Shown: positions 34,596 to 44,478, counted from the first letter of the stretch. The stretch: 64,000 nucleotides of DNA from Dermabacter sp. (GCA_030538475.1 JAUNTX010000003.1:186001-250000); one strand, 5' to 3'. Numbers and translations are program-made. Notes: generated by a model from the sequence alone, not told the origin.

Positions 34596-35009
34596 TTAGA
34601 CGCGCGAGGCGAGGCGGGTGCCGGACCAGTCTTTGGCGAGGGAGACGGCGTTCATGGCGCGAAGGCCCGCGACGCTCGCTGCTTCCATGATGTCGGCGGG
34701 TTCCACGTGGCCGGGGCGGCCGGGCTTGGGGCTGAGAACCCAGACGGGGCCTCCTGCCACGAGGGTGGAGAGGGAGTCGACGAGGGCGTCCACGAGGTCG
34801 CCGTCGCCGGCGCGCCACCAGACGATGACGCCGTCCACGATTTCTTGCGAGTCCTCGTCTTCCAGGTCGGCGTCGATGAGGTCTTCGATCCCGTCGCGCA
34901 GCGTCAGGTCAACGTCGTCGTCGTAACCGAGCTCTTGCACGAGCTGACCTTTGTGGAATTCGAACACCTCGGCGAGTTGCTTCTCGCTCAGGGCTTCAGC
35001 CGGTGACAA
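34596..35009 (-). CDS. DUF3052 family protein
   Basis: A 137-residue acidic protein with the DUF3052 features [46 protein letters not shown] in its first half (long stretch, residues about 27-72) and [19 protein letters not shown] in the second. The family is conserved in actinobacteria without a firm function. A TTG start is chosen because GGAGTGAG lies upstream. It is divergent from aceE and is the first chromosomal gene beyond the ICE target. Confidence 0.85.
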   Translation of the reverse strand: MSPAEALSEKQLAEVFEFHKGQLVQELGYDDDVDLTLRDGIEDLIDADLEDEDSQEIVDGVIVWWRAGDGDLVDALVDSLSTLVAGGPVWVLSPKPGRPGHVEPADIMEAASVAGLRAMNAVSLAKDWSGTRLASRV

Positions 35010-35182
35010 GGACTCACTCCTTTACGGGGTTGGCGGCAGCGGGCCCGGGTTGGGTCCCGCCGCCACTGTAACCGAGAAGTGTTTCGCATGTCACTCACGG
35101 AAAACGGTGCCTCCCGACGCGGGGCCGCGCGGGCCCGGGGAAGTGGCACCTCTCACCCGTGCGCCCCCGGTTCGTTTCAGTT

Positions 35183-35198
35183 CCAGGGACTACCCTGG
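35183..35198. promoter_or_regulatory. palindrome upstream of aceE
   Basis: CCAGGG-ACTA-CCCTGG is perfectly symmetric and flanked by GTT on the left and GGAAC on the right. It lies in the 288-base gap between the divergent DUF3052 and aceE genes, about 100 bases before the aceE start. It may be an operator or a leader hairpin. The rest of the gap is GC-rich without a clear promoter. Confidence 0.4.
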
Positions 35199-35297
35199 TG
35201 GAACCGAGTGCTGCGAGGCCCGAAGTCCGTGATCCACGGATGCGCGAGGTCGCGAGCCCTTCGTCCCATCGCTCACCATCTGAGGGAGAAATTCAGC

Positions 35298-38045
35298 GTG
35301 AACTCCAACGACATTACCGGTCGCACCGGCATCGGACTGCCTAGCCATGCGAATGACGTGGACCCGGAGGAGACCCGGGAGTGGCTCGATTCGCTGGACG
35401 CGGTTGTCGAGAACAGCGGGGAAGAGCGCGCGTCGCACGTGGTGCAGAACCTCATCACGCACGCTCGCAAGTCCAACATTGATGTTCCCAGCGTGGAGAA
35501 CACGGACTACGTGAACACGATTGCCGTGCGGGATCAGCCGGAGTACCCGGGCGATCTGAGCGTCGAGAAGTCGATCCGCCGGGCCGTGCGCTGGAATGCG
35601 GCGATGATGGTGCATCGCGCCCAGCGTCCCGAGATCGGGGTGGGTGGCCACCTGTCGAGCTACGCCTCGATTTCGACCGTGTACGAGGTGGCGTTCAACC
35701 ACTTCTTCCGCGGCCGTCAGCACCCCGGTGGTGGCGATCAGGTGTTCTTCCAGGGCCACGCCTCCCCCGGCATTTACTCGCGCGCGTTCCTCATGGGGCG
35801 CCTGAGCGAGCAGGACCTTGACGGGTTCCGTCAGGAGAAGTCGAACCCGCACGGGATGCCGAGCTACCCGCACCCGCGCGCGATGCCGGAGTTCTGGCAG
35901 TTCCCCACCGTGTCGATGGGTATTGGCCCGGTCAACGCGATCGAGCAGGCCTCGATCAACAAGTACCTTCACAATCGCGGCCTCAAGGACACCACCGATC
36001 AGCACGTGTGGGCGTTCCTTGGCGATGGCGAAATGGATGAGGTGGAGTCGCGCGGCGCGCTCCACATTGCCGCCAACGAGCAGCTGGACAACCTCACCTT
36101 CGTCGTGAACTGCAACCTGCAGCGCCTGGACGGCCCGGTGCGCGGCAACGGCAAGATCGTGCAGGAACTCGAGGCGCAGTTCCGCGGCGCCGGGTGGAAC
36201 GTCATCAAGGTGGTCTGGGGCTCGGGCTGGGATCCGCTGTTCGACGCGGATGCCGACGGCGCCCTCGTGGACCTCATGAACACCACCCCGGATGGCGACT
36301 TCCAGACCTTCCGCGCCGAGTCGGGCGGCTTCATCCGCGACAACTTCTTCGGGCGCGATCCGCGCACGAAGGCGCTCGTGGAGAACATGAGCGACGACGA
36401 CATTTGGTGGGGCCTCAAGCGTGGCGGCCACGACCCGAAGAAGATCTACGCGGCGTTCAAACAGGCGATGGACACCAAGGGCAAGCCCACCGTGGTGCTT
36501 ATGCACACGATTAAGGGCTACGTGCTGGGCAAGAACTTCGCGGGCCGCAACGCCACGCACCAGATGAAGAAGTTCACCCTCGACGATCTGAAGCAGCTGC
36601 GCGACACGCTGCACATTCCGTTCACGGACGCGCAGCTCGAGAAGAACCTCTACGACCAGCCGTACTACGTCCCCGAGGCCGATTCGCCCGAGATGCAGTA
36701 CATGCAGGAGCGTCGCGAGGCCCTCGGCGGCGTAGTCCCGGACAATCGGCACAAGAAGTCCACGTTCACGATTCCGGGCGAGAAGGCCTGGTCGGTGGCC
36801 AAGCGCGGTTCGGGCAAGCAGGAGATCGCCACGACCATGGCGCTCGTGCGGCTCATCAAGGACCTCATGCGCGATAAGGAATCGGGCAAGTACTGGGTGC
36901 CGATCATTCCCGACGAGGCCCGCACGTTCGGCATGGACTCGCTGTTCCCGACCGCGAAGATCTACAACCCGCGCGGCCAGAACTACCTGTCGGTGGACCG
37001 CGACCTGCTCCTGGCATACAAGGAGTCGGCGCAGGGCCAAATCAAGCACATGGGCATCAACGAGATCAGCTCGACCTCGGCGTTCACCGCCGCGGGCACG
37101 ACGTACTCGACCCACGAAGTGCCGCTCGTGCCGCTGTACATCTTCTACTCGATGTTCGGTTTCCAGCGCACCGGCGACTTCTTCTACGCGGCCGGCGATC
37201 AGCTCACGAAGGGCTTCGTCATCGGCGCGACCGCGGGCAAGACCACCCTGGCGGGCGAGGGCCTGCAGCACATGGACGGCCACTCGCCGATCCTCGCGTT
37301 CACGAACCCCGGCGCGGTCATCTACGACCCCGCCTACGGGTACGAGATCGGGCACATCATCAAGGATGGCCTGCAGCGCATGTACGGCGAGGACGAATCG
37401 CGCGAGCAGGAAGTGTTCTACTACCTGACCGTGTACAACGAGCCGATCGTGCACCCGGCGGAGCCGGAGAACCTCGATGTGGACGGCATCATCAAGGGCA
37501 TGTACGTCATCGACGAAGCCCAGGATGGCGACGGTCCGATCGTGCAGCTCATGGCGTCCGGCGTGGCCGTGCCGTGGGCGCGTGAGGCCCGCGACCTCCT
37601 GCTGAACGACTGGGGCGTGCGCTCGAACGTGTGGTCGGTGACATCCTGGACCGAAATGCGCAAGGACGGCCTCGCTGCCGACAAGCACAACTTCCTGCAC
37701 CCGGACGAAGAACCCCGCAAGGCGTGGATCACGGAGCGCCTCGAAGGCGTCGAAGGTCCGTTCATTGCGACCACCGACTTCGACTACCTGCTCCCGGATC
37801 TGATCCGGCCGTGGGTTCCCGGAGACTTCGCGGTGCTCGGCGGCGACGGTTGGGGCTTCTCCGATACCCGCGCGGCGGGCCGCCGCTACCTCCACATCGA
37901 TCGCGAATCCATGGTGGTGCGGGCGCTGAAGTCCCTCGCCGATCAGGGGAAGCTTGATCGTTCGGTGGTGGCCGAGGCCATCAAGAAGTACGACCTTCTC
38001 AACGTCAACGCCGGAACCACCGGCGGTGCGGGCGGCGACGCCTAA
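35298..38045 (+). CDS. aceE: pyruvate dehydrogenase E1 component
   Basis: A 915-residue homodimeric-type E1, the usual length. It decarboxylates pyruvate with thiamine diphosphate and passes the acetyl group to the lipoyl domain of E2. Visible features: [20 protein letters not shown] near the N-terminus, the ThDP-binding segment [16 protein letters not shown] through [23 protein letters not shown] (GDG...N motif), and [17 protein letters not shown] in the pyrimidine-binding half. GTG 35,298 is chosen for its GAGGGA site. No E2 or E3 gene is adjacent. A GntR regulator follows, and a palindrome lies upstream. Confidence 0.96.
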   Translation: MNSNDITGRTGIGLPSHANDVDPEETREWLDSLDAVVENSGEERASHVVQNLITHARKSNIDVPSVENTDYVNTIAVRDQPEYPGDLSVEKSIRRAVRWNAAMMVHRAQRPEIGVGGHLSSYASISTVYEVAFNHFFRGRQHPGGGDQVFFQGHASPGIYSRAFLMGRLSEQDLDGFRQEKSNPHGMPSYPHPRAMPEFWQFPTVSMGIGPVNAIEQASINKYLHNRGLKDTTDQHVWAFLGDGEMDEVESRGALHIAANEQLDNLTFVVNCNLQRLDGPVRGNGKIVQELEAQFRGAGWNVIKVVWGSGWDPLFDADADGALVDLMNTTPDGDFQTFRAESGGFIRDNFFGRDPRTKALVENMSDDDIWWGLKRGGHDPKKIYAAFKQAMDTKGKPTVVLMHTIKGYVLGKNFAGRNATHQMKKFTLDDLKQLRDTLHIPFTDAQLEKNLYDQPYYVPEADSPEMQYMQERREALGGVVPDNRHKKSTFTIPGEKAWSVAKRGSGKQEIATTMALVRLIKDLMRDKESGKYWVPIIPDEARTFGMDSLFPTAKIYNPRGQNYLSVDRDLLLAYKESAQGQIKHMGINEISSTSAFTAAGTTYSTHEVPLVPLYIFYSMFGFQRTGDFFYAAGDQLTKGFVIGATAGKTTLAGEGLQHMDGHSPILAFTNPGAVIYDPAYGYEIGHIIKDGLQRMYGEDESREQEVFYYLTVYNEPIVHPAEPENLDVDGIIKGMYVIDEAQDGDGPIVQLMASGVAVPWAREARDLLLNDWGVRSNVWSVTSWTEMRKDGLAADKHNFLHPDEEPRKAWITERLEGVEGPFIATTDFDYLLPDLIRPWVPGDFAVLGGDGWGFSDTRAAGRRYLHIDRESMVVRALKSLADQGKLDRSVVAEAIKKYDLLNVNAGTTGGAGGDA

Positions 38046-38055
38046 GACACCCCAG

Positions 38056-38087
38056 GTGCCCATGTCCGCCCCGCGCGGCATGGGCAC
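38056..38087 (+). terminator. hairpin downstream of aceE
   Basis: GTGCCCATG pairs with CATGGGCAC across a 14-base GC-rich loop 11 bases after the aceE stop. There is no T-tract, so it may be a weak or Rho-independent-like terminator or a processing stem. Confidence 0.45.
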
Positions 38088-38153
38088 GCGCGGTTGGTCC
38101 AGCGGGCGCAGAGTGAACTGGCCGGGCGATTGGCCCGGAGGGAAGGAAGGGTG

Positions 38154-38555
38154 ATGGAGAGGCCGACACCGCTGCACACGCTTCGCCTTGACCCCGATTC
38201 CCCGCTCGCTGCCTCGCAGCAGATCCACGAGCAGGTGGCCCGGGCCGCACTGACGGGTGAGCTCGCGCCGGGCACGAAGCTGCCCGCGGTGCGCGTGCTC
38301 GCCGCAGAGCTCGGGATCGCGCCGGGCACGGCGGCCAAGGCGATCAAGTCCCTCGAGGCCGCCGGGATCGTCAGCACTCACGGGCGCCACGGCACACTCG
38401 TCGAGGCTCCCTCCCGCGCGCTCCACAGCGTCCAGGGCGCGGCCAGGCACCTGGCCAGCGTCGCTCGCGCAGCGGGCATGGACACCGAGGAGGTTCACCG
38501 CATGGTGGACGCCGCCCTTGCCGCCCAGGTATCTTCAGCCCATCCATCGACGTAG
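38154..38555 (+). CDS. GntR-family regulator, YtrA-like
   Basis: A 133-residue protein with an N-terminal winged HTH (ASQQIHEQVARAALTGELAPGTKLPAVRVLAAELGIAPGTAAKAIKSLEAAGIVSTHGRHGT) and only a short helical C-terminus, as in the YtrA subfamily. It lies between aceE and fabD, so it could control fatty-acid synthesis or the pyruvate dehydrogenase step. ATG 38,154 is preferred; GTG 38,151 is 3 bases earlier. GGAAGGAAGG stands just upstream. The fabD start follows 15 bases after its stop, which suggests cotranscription. Confidence 0.85.
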   Translation: MERPTPLHTLRLDPDSPLAASQQIHEQVARAALTGELAPGTKLPAVRVLAAELGIAPGTAAKAIKSLEAAGIVSTHGRHGTLVEAPSRALHSVQGAARHLASVARAAGMDTEEVHRMVDAALAAQVSSAHPST

Positions 38556-38570
38556 AAAGAGGCATCGATC

Positions 38571-39512
38571 GTGCTCGTCATCGCTTCGCCCGGCCAGGGC
38601 GCCCAGAAGCCGGGGTTTCTTGCCCCGTGGCTCGAGATTGATTCCATCCAAGAGCTTGCCGCGCGTCTCAGCGATGCCGCGGGCGTGGACATTGCCCGCC
38701 ACGGCACCACCTCCGATGCCGAGACCCTGCGCGATACGGCGGTGGCGCAGCCACTGCTGGTCGCTGCCAGCATCATCACCCACAGCGTCCTGTTCGGCGC
38801 GCTCGACATGCCCCGCCCGGACTTCTACGCCGGGCACAGCGTCGGCGAAGTGGGGGCCGCGGCGCAGGCCGACGTCATGAGTGAGGTCGAGGCGATGCAC
38901 TTCGTGGCGCTGCGCTCGTCGGCCATGGCCGACGCCGCCGCGGCGAGCGAGACCGGGATGCTCGCGGTGGTCGGTGGCGAGCGCGAGGACGTGCTGGGCG
39001 CGATTGAGCGGGCGGGCGCGACGGCCGCCAACATCAACGGCGCCGCGCAGGTGGTGGCGGCCGGCTCCACCGCCCAGCTGGCAGCGCTCAAGGATGCCCC
39101 GCCCGCGAAGGCGCGGCTCATCCCACTCCAGGTGGCGGGCGCTTTCCACTCTCCCTTCATGGCTCCCGCCCGGGACGCCCTCGCGGCGAAGGTGGGTGCC
39201 TTCTCGGTGCAGGATCCGCAGGTCCCGCTCATCTCCAACGCCGATGGCGCCATCGTGCGCAGCGGCGCGGCTTTCCTCGACTCTCTCGTCTCGCAGGTAG
39301 CGCGCCCCGTCAACTGGTTCGCGTGCATGCAGACCTTCGAGCGCGAAGGCGTGACGGGAATCCTCGAACTCGCCCCCGCGGGCACCCTCACGGGTCTCGC
39401 CAAGCGCGATGCCCCCGGCCTTGACCGCTTGTCCCTCAACACCCCAGATCAGCTGGATGAGGCCCGCGCGTTCGTGCGTGCCCACGCCGGCGTGGCCCCG
39501 CAGGAGGCGTAA
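38571..39512 (+). CDS. fabD: malonyl-CoA:ACP transacylase
   Basis: A 313-residue protein with FabD motifs: SPGQGAQKPGFL at the N-terminus, AGHSVGEVGAAAQ with the catalytic serine, and VAGAFHSPFMAP with the catalytic histidine. It loads malonyl units onto ACP for type II fatty-acid synthesis. GTG start. fabH begins 4 bases after its stop. Confidence 0.95.
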   Translation: MLVIASPGQGAQKPGFLAPWLEIDSIQELAARLSDAAGVDIARHGTTSDAETLRDTAVAQPLLVAASIITHSVLFGALDMPRPDFYAGHSVGEVGAAAQADVMSEVEAMHFVALRSSAMADAAAASETGMLAVVGGEREDVLGAIERAGATAANINGAAQVVAAGSTAQLAALKDAPPAKARLIPLQVAGAFHSPFMAPARDALAAKVGAFSVQDPQVPLISNADGAIVRSGAAFLDSLVSQVARPVNWFACMQTFEREGVTGILELAPAGTLTGLAKRDAPGLDRLSLNTPDQLDEARAFVRAHAGVAPQEA

Positions 39513-39516
39513 CACC

Positions 39517-40518
39517 ATGGTGACTCTTCGACCCACTCCCCCGGTTCCCGGCTCCCAGGTGCTCGCCTACGGTGGCGCCCGCGGCGATCTGGTCGTGACG
39601 AACGACGACGTGGCGGGCCCGATCGATTCCTCGGACGAATGGATCCGCCAGCGCACCGGCATCATCACCCGCAAGCGTGCGAGCGCCGGGGTGTCGGTCC
39701 TGGACCTGGCCCGCGAGGCCTCCACGGACGCGCTCACGAAGGCGAAGCTCGACCCCGAGGCGATCGATGCGATCATCGTCTCGACCATCTCGTTCGAGTA
39801 CCAGACCCCCTCGCTCGCCACCCTGCTCGGGGCCGAACTGGGGGTCAAGGACGCGGTGGCCTACGACATTTCCGCCGCGTGCGCTGGATTCTGTTACGCG
39901 ATGGGCCAGGCCGACGCACTCGTGCGGGCAGGCACCGCCACGAACGTCCTCGTGGTGGGCGCGGAGAAGCTGAGCGACCTCATTTCGCCGACGGACCGCT
40001 CCATTTCGTTCCTGCTCGGTGACGGTGCGGGCGCCGCGATCGTCAGCGCGAGCGACTCACCGAAGATCGGCCCAACCGTGTGGGGCAGCGACGGTGAGCA
40101 CTGGAGCACGATCCGCATGACCCACTCGCTGCTCGAGTATCGGGACAACCCGGAGCTGGGATTCCCGACGCTCGAACAGGATGGCCGCACCGTGTTCCGC
40201 TGGGCCGTGTGGCACACCGCCGATATTGTGCGCAAGGCCCTCGAGCAGTCCGGCCTCGGCGTCGAGGACATCGACGTGTTCGTGCCGCACCAGGCGAACA
40301 TGCGCATCATCGACGAGCTGGCCAAGCAGTTGAAGCTGCCGGACTCCGTGGTGATCGGCCGCGACATCGCCGAGACCGGCAACACGTCGGCGGCCTCCGT
40401 GCCGCTCGCCGTGTCGAGGCTGCTGGACGAAGGCGCCGCGAAGAGCGGCGACGTGTGCGTCCAGATTGGCTTCGGCGCGGGCCTCGCCTACGCCGGACAG
40501 GTGGTCATCCTGCCCTGA
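39517..40518 (+). CDS. fabH: 3-oxoacyl-ACP synthase III
   Basis: A 333-residue ketosynthase III. DISAACAGFCYAM carries the catalytic cysteine, VFVPHQANMRIID the histidine and ETGNTSAASVPLA the asparagine. It starts fatty-acid chains by condensing an acyl-CoA primer with malonyl-ACP. ATG 39,517 is supported by CAGGAGG 9 bases upstream, so a longer reading frame starting in fabD is rejected. Confidence 0.96.
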   Translation: MVTLRPTPPVPGSQVLAYGGARGDLVVTNDDVAGPIDSSDEWIRQRTGIITRKRASAGVSVLDLAREASTDALTKAKLDPEAIDAIIVSTISFEYQTPSLATLLGAELGVKDAVAYDISAACAGFCYAMGQADALVRAGTATNVLVVGAEKLSDLISPTDRSISFLLGDGAGAAIVSASDSPKIGPTVWGSDGEHWSTIRMTHSLLEYRDNPELGFPTLEQDGRTVFRWAVWHTADIVRKALEQSGLGVEDIDVFVPHQANMRIIDELAKQLKLPDSVVIGRDIAETGNTSAASVPLAVSRLLDEGAAKSGDVCVQIGFGAGLAYAGQVVILP

Positions 40519-40533
40519 GAACGGCAGTGGGTG

Positions 40534-40551
40534 GGTTACTTTTCGGTAACC
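40534..40551. promoter_or_regulatory. inverted repeat between fabH and acpP
   Basis: GGTTAC and GTAACC are separated by TTTTCG, 15 bases after the fabH stop. It is not followed by a T-tract. It could be an operator for the acpP promoter or a 3' hairpin of the fabD-fabH message. Confidence 0.35.
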
Positions 40552-40662
40552 AATGCCCGCATGACACTCATCTACTTTTGCCCGATCTTCCGGCGCTGTC
40601 CGGCCGGGTGACTGTAGGCTGAGATCGCTGACTATTTATTTCACGCACTAAGGAGAGCCTCC

Positions 40663-40911
40663 ATGGCACACACCGAAGAAGACATCCTCGCCGGCCTCGC
40701 CGAGATCGTGAACGAGGAGACCGGTGTTGAAACCGCTGACGTTCAGCTCGAAAAGTCCTTCACCGACGATCTCGACATCGACTCGATCTCGATGATGACC
40801 ATCGTTGTGAACGCCGAAGAGAAGTTCGATGTTCGCATCCCCGACGAAGAGGTCAAGAACCTCGTGACCGTCGGCGACGCCGTCAAGTTCATCGCGAACG
40901 GCCAGGCCTGA
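40663..40911 (+). CDS. acpP: acyl carrier protein
   Basis: An 82-residue acidic helical protein. DDLDIDSISMMTIVVNAEEKF contains the DS motif whose serine receives phosphopantetheine; the following residue is Ile instead of the more usual Leu. It carries growing acyl chains between the Fab enzymes. AAGGAGAG precedes the ATG, and the 144-base gap upstream suggests its own promoter. A terminator follows. Confidence 0.96.
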   Translation: MAHTEEDILAGLAEIVNEETGVETADVQLEKSFTDDLDIDSISMMTIVVNAEEKFDVRIPDEEVKNLVTVGDAVKFIANGQA

Positions 40912-40921
40912 TCATCCGCGT

Positions 40922-40959
40922 GCGCCCGTCTCGATCCTCGAGTCGGGCGCGCGCTTTTT
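40922..40959 (+). terminator. intrinsic terminator after acpP
   Basis: GCGCCCG (40,922-40,928) pairs with CGGGCGC (40,944-40,950), then GCGC and TTTTT. It separates the abundant acpP message from fabF. Confidence 0.75.
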
Positions 40960-41014
40960 CCCCTCCCCTTCATGCGCGCCTTCCCAGGCTCGGTTTCTGT
41001 TCCTAGGAGATCAC

Positions 41015-42256
41015 ATGAGCGAGAACGCTCCCCGCGTCGTTGTTACTGGCCTCGGTACGTTCAACCCTCTGGGTTCCGATGTGGAAAGCACCTGGGCCGC
41101 GGCCCTCGCAGGTGTCAGCACGGCGCACACCCTGGATAACGACTGGACCGAAAAGTACGGGCTGGCCGTGAACTTCGCCTGCACCGTGGCTGGCGATCCC
41201 CTCGACTTCATGACGCGGCCCGAAGCCAAGCGCTTGGATCCCTCGGGCCAGTACGCGATGATCGCCGCCCGCGAAGCCTGGAAGGACGCGGGCGCCCCCG
41301 AGGTTGACCCGCTGCGCCTCGGCGTAGTGGTCGGCACCGGCATCGGCGGCGCCTGGACCATCCTCGACCAGTGGGACATCGTGAAGGAAAAGGGCGCGCG
41401 CCGCGTCAGCCCCTTCACCGTGCCCATGCTCATGGCGAACTCGTCGGCCGCCCACATCGAAATCGAACTGGGTGCGAGGGCCGGTGCGCACACGCCCGTC
41501 TCGGCCTGCGCGTCCGGCGCCGAAGCCGTCGCCCACGGCTTCGACATGATCCGCCAGGGCCGCGCCGACATGGTCGTCGTGGGTGGAACCGAAGGCTGCG
41601 TGCACCCCCTCCCCCTCGCCGGATTCTCGAACATTCGGGCGCTGTCGAACCGCACGGACTCCCCCGAAACCGCTTCGCGCCCCTACGATCGTGACCGCGA
41701 CGGCTTCGTGCTCGGCGAAGGCGCGGGCATCATGGTCATCGAGACCGAAGAGCACGCGAAGGCGCGCGGCGCAAAGATCTACGCTTACGTCGCGGGACGC
41801 GGCATGGCCTCGGACGCCCACCACATTTCCGCGCCGAGCGTGGAAGGCCAGTCGCGGGCGATGAAGGAGTCGATCACCGACGCCGGGCTCGCCGCCACGG
41901 ACATCGTGCACGTCAACGCTCACGGCACCTCGACCCCGCTCGGTGACCTCAACGAACTGGAGTCGATCACGACGGCGCTGGACGGCCAGACCGATCACGT
42001 GGTCGTGACCTCCACGAAGTCCATGACCGGGCACCTCCTGGGCGGCGCCGGGGCCCTCGAATCCATCTTCTCGATCCTGGCTCTGCACCACCGCCAGGTG
42101 CCGCCGACCATCAACATCGAGAACCTCGACGAGAACGTCAGCATGGACATCGCGAACGGTGCCCCGCGCGCCCTGCCCGCGGGCGACATCGCAGTGCTCA
42201 ACAATGCCTTCGGCTTCGGCGGCCACGACATGTCCGTGGTGTTCACGAGCGCCTGA
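41015..42256 (+). CDS. fabF: 3-oxoacyl-ACP synthase II
   Basis: A 413-residue ketosynthase. The catalytic cysteine lies in TPVSACASGAEAVA, with histidines in VHVNAHGTSTPLGD and KSMTGHLLGGAG. It elongates acyl-ACP with malonyl-ACP. GGAG stands 7 bases before ATG 41,015. Position after acpP completes the usual actinobacterial fabD-fabH-acpP-fabF order. Confidence 0.96.
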   Translation: MSENAPRVVVTGLGTFNPLGSDVESTWAAALAGVSTAHTLDNDWTEKYGLAVNFACTVAGDPLDFMTRPEAKRLDPSGQYAMIAAREAWKDAGAPEVDPLRLGVVVGTGIGGAWTILDQWDIVKEKGARRVSPFTVPMLMANSSAAHIEIELGARAGAHTPVSACASGAEAVAHGFDMIRQGRADMVVVGGTEGCVHPLPLAGFSNIRALSNRTDSPETASRPYDRDRDGFVLGEGAGIMVIETEEHAKARGAKIYAYVAGRGMASDAHHISAPSVEGQSRAMKESITDAGLAATDIVHVNAHGTSTPLGDLNELESITTALDGQTDHVVVTSTKSMTGHLLGGAGALESIFSILALHHRQVPPTINIENLDENVSMDIANGAPRALPAGDIAVLNNAFGFGGHDMSVVFTSA

Positions 42257-42348
42257 GAGGGCCGGGCGGGGCGTGACTGCGCCGCGCCGCACTTCTTCGC
42301 TGCCCCTCACACGGCCTCTCGACCGCACGGGGATGACGGGGTTCGCAG

Positions 42349-42846
42349 CTACGCCGAGGTCACGAGCATGAGGCGATGCTGCGCGTCGCTGTCGCTGCCT
42401 TCCCTGAAGTGCTCAAGCTCAAGGTCCCACGCTTCGCCGAGGGCCTTGCCCAGTTCGTCGGCGATCCGGGCGGCGCTGCCCGCCCCGAGGGCGAGGCAGT
42501 GGCGGATGCGATCCTCGGTGAGCGTCGCGTTGCCTTCCGCATCTATGCTCGCGTGGTGAATGCCGAGCGCGGGCGTGCACATCCAGCGGGAGCCCGCTTC
42601 GGCGGCGCTCGCCTCTTCCGTCACCTCGAAGCGCAGCGAATCCCAGCCCCGCAGCGCCGTCGCGAGACGAGCGCCGGTCCCCGATGGGCCGTGCCAGCCG
42701 ATCTGGGTGCGCACCAGGTGCGGCGCGGCCGGTTGCGGCCTCCACGCGAGGCGTGCGGGCGCGTCAAGAACTCCGTTGACGGCCCATTCGATATGCGGTG
42801 CAAGGGCGCGCGTGGCGGAGTGAACGATGAGGGTTCCCCGGGTCAT
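42349..42846 (-). CDS. DUF3145 family protein
   Basis: A 165-residue protein beginning TRGTLIVHSATRALAPHIEWAV, with RWMCTPALGIHHASIDAEGN in the middle and HFREGSDSDAQHRLMLV near the end, the pattern of actinobacterial DUF3145. It regularly lies beside fatty-acid synthesis genes and its function is not established. It converges on fabF with a 92-base gap. Confidence 0.85.
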   Translation of the reverse strand: MTRGTLIVHSATRALAPHIEWAVNGVLDAPARLAWRPQPAAPHLVRTQIGWHGPSGTGARLATALRGWDSLRFEVTEEASAAEAGSRWMCTPALGIHHASIDAEGNATLTEDRIRHCLALGAGSAARIADELGKALGEAWDLELEHFREGSDSDAQHRLMLVTSA

Positions 42847-42925
42847 GGCTCGCCTTTCTGATCATCGAAACGTCTTCCCCACGGATCGATTCATCAGGGT
42901 GCGCCGCGCGTGACCGGGCGGTTCT

Positions 42926-42952
42926 CCTTGCGGGAGCGCCGCTCCCGCAAGG
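42926..42952 (-). terminator. strong hairpin downstream of def
   Basis: CCTTGCGGGAG pairs perfectly with CTCCCGCAAGG around a five-base loop, 8 bases past the deformylase stop. There is no T-run, but the position fits the 3' end of the osmC-def message. Confidence 0.6.
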
Positions 42953-42959
42953 TCCCAGC

Positions 42960-43445
42960 TTAGAGCGTTTCGCGGATCGCGCGCAATGCCTTCTTCTTGA
43001 CGGCCCGCTCGAGCCCGTCAATGTAGAGCTCGCCGTTCAGGTGTCCCACCTCGTGTTGGATGAGCCGAGCGGTGATGCCATCGCCTTCGAGCACTACCGC
43101 CTTGCCGTCCAGGTCGATGCCTTCGCACGCGGCCTCGGCAGCGCGGGTGCGGGGGAACCAGAGCTGCGGGACGGACAGGCAGCCTTCGTCCCCGTCCTGG
43201 GTGTCCTCGGACAGATAGGTGATGACGGGGTTGATGATGTAGCCGAGTTCCCCGTCGATGTTCCAGGAGAAAGCGCGAGAGGCCACCCCGATCTGGTTGG
43301 CGGCCAGCCCCGCCCGGCCCTCGTCGTTGACGTTTTCGAGGAGGTCCTCGATGAGCGCCTTGACGCCGGGGGTGATCTCACGGATGGGGTCGCACTCGGT
43401 GCGCAGCACCGGATCGCCCACCACGCGGATGTCGCGATGGGTCAT
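42960..43445 (-). CDS. def: peptide deformylase
   Basis: A 161-residue metalloenzyme that removes N-formyl groups from new proteins. The three motifs are present: GLAANQIG, EGCLSVP and QHEVGHLNG. The zinc ligands (Cys in EGCLS and both His in HExxH) are intact; the residue before the second His is Gly where Asp is more common. The start overlaps the upstream OsmC stop by 4 bases. Confidence 0.95.
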   Translation of the reverse strand: MTHRDIRVVGDPVLRTECDPIREITPGVKALIEDLLENVNDEGRAGLAANQIGVASRAFSWNIDGELGYIINPVITYLSEDTQDGDEGCLSVPQLWFPRTRAAEAACEGIDLDGKAVVLEGDGITARLIQHEVGHLNGELYIDGLERAVKKKALRAIRETL

Positions 43446-43957
43446 CGCTCCTGCCCTTCGGCCTCGGTGCCCGCGTCGCTGCCCTGACCGGCGGCGTCGA
43501 TGAAGGTGTGGTGCACCTCGGCGCCCGGCACGACCGTGCGCTTGACCGTGCAGGCGGCATCGATCACGCGGTCGATGACCGTGGCGAGCGCGGCGCGCTC
43601 CTCATCGCTCAGGTGATCGATGTCGAGCTGGATCTCCTCGTCGATGCGGAAGTAGCGATCCTCGGCTGCGTCGGCAAGCCCGTGAGCGAAGATGCGCATC
43701 GCGAAGTCAGGGCCCAGGCGGCGGGCGGTGCTGTGGTCCATCGACATTCCGGCGCAGCCGATCAGGGCGAGCTTGAGAAGTTCTCCCGGGGAGACACGGC
43801 CCTGCTCCATCCCGATGGGGATTTCCACGCCGCGCTGGTTGTAGCCCACGAGCTGGCGCGTGGCTACGCGATCCACCCACACGGTGCCTTCACCAAAGCT
43901 GTCCGGCCGTTCAAAGGATTCGGGGGATTTCACATTCACGACTCGCTCGCTTTCCAT
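43442..43957 (-). CDS. OsmC-family protein
   Basis: A 171-residue protein resembling OsmC/Ohr-type thiol peroxidases: GYNQRGVEIPIGMEQGRVSPGELLKLALIGCAGMSMDH holds the first conserved cysteine region (residues about 40-78), and VIDAACTVKRTV the second. Members reduce organic hydroperoxides. I take ATG 43,957; an earlier in-frame start at 44,020 would run into the tRNA terminator. Coupled to def by a 4-base overlap. Confidence 0.8.
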   Translation of the reverse strand: MESERVVNVKSPESFERPDSFGEGTVWVDRVATRQLVGYNQRGVEIPIGMEQGRVSPGELLKLALIGCAGMSMDHSTARRLGPDFAMRIFAHGLADAAEDRYFRIDEEIQLDIDHLSDEERAALATVIDRVIDAACTVKRTVVPGAEVHHTFIDAAGQGSDAGTEAEGQER

Positions 43958-44000
43958 GTCGGGACACGCCACGCCCCGCTGCCAGAGGGGCTGCGGGCCG

Positions 44001-44037
44001 GATAAAGAACAGCCCTCCACCGCGAGCGGTGGAGGGC
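44001..44037 (-). terminator. intrinsic terminator downstream of tRNA-Asn
   Basis: On the minus strand GCCCTCCACCG pairs with CGGTGGAGGGC around a CTCG loop, followed by TGTTCTTTAT. It lies 9 bases beyond the tRNA-Asn gene and points away from it. Confidence 0.75.
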
Positions 44038-44045
44038 GAACGTGG

Positions 44046-44118
44046 CTCCCCCAATTGGACTTGAACCAATAACCCTTCGATTAACAGTCGAATGCTCTGC
44101 CGATTGAGCTATGGGGGA
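44046..44118 (-). tRNA. tRNA-Asn(GUU)
   Basis: A complete cloverleaf: TCCCCCA acceptor with TGGGGGA, D-arm TAGCTCAATCGGCAGAGC, anticodon loop in CGACTGTTAATCG (GTT), T-arm TTGGTTCAAGTCCAA, discriminator G and encoded CCA at 44,043-44,045. Confidence 0.95.
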
Positions 44119-44336
44119 TCGAACAGAGAAGACTCTAACAGAGCGCTGGCCGCGCTCGCCACTTCGCGGCGGCCCTGCGGCGAGGATGTGCGCCATCCCA
44201 CCACGCGCCCAGCCAGGGGCGTTTCGAAAGGGCCGTGGGAGGCCCGGAATCGCACCGAAACGTGAAGCGCGCGGTGGAGGAGATGGCGCAGGGGCCGCCC
44301 TCCACATGTGAGAAGCGGCCCCTGAACTGGGGGAAG

Positions 44337-44410
44337 TAGGCCCGGTGGGGCTTGAACCCACGACCAACGGATTATGAGTCCGGTGCTCTAACCGACTGAG
44401 CTACGGGCCC
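44337..44410 (-). tRNA. tRNA with CAU anticodon (Met or Ile2)
   Basis: A cloverleaf with GGGCCCG acceptor (last pair G-U), D-arm TAGCTCAGTCGGTTAGAGC, anticodon arm CCGGACTCATAATCCG, T-arm GTGGGTTCAAGCCCCAC and discriminator A without encoded CCA. CAU reads as elongator Met or, after lysidine modification, Ile. Sequence alone does not settle which. Confidence 0.88.
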
Positions 44411-44478
44411 GAGAGTGCGCCATGAGCGCATCATCCATTATCGCCATACGTGGAGCTTCCGGCGACATCAGCGGCGGC

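Noticed and set aside
35190..38498. 1102-residue reading frame opposite aceE
   Set aside because: It is a high-GC antisense shadow of aceE and gntR with biased composition and no recognisable domain.
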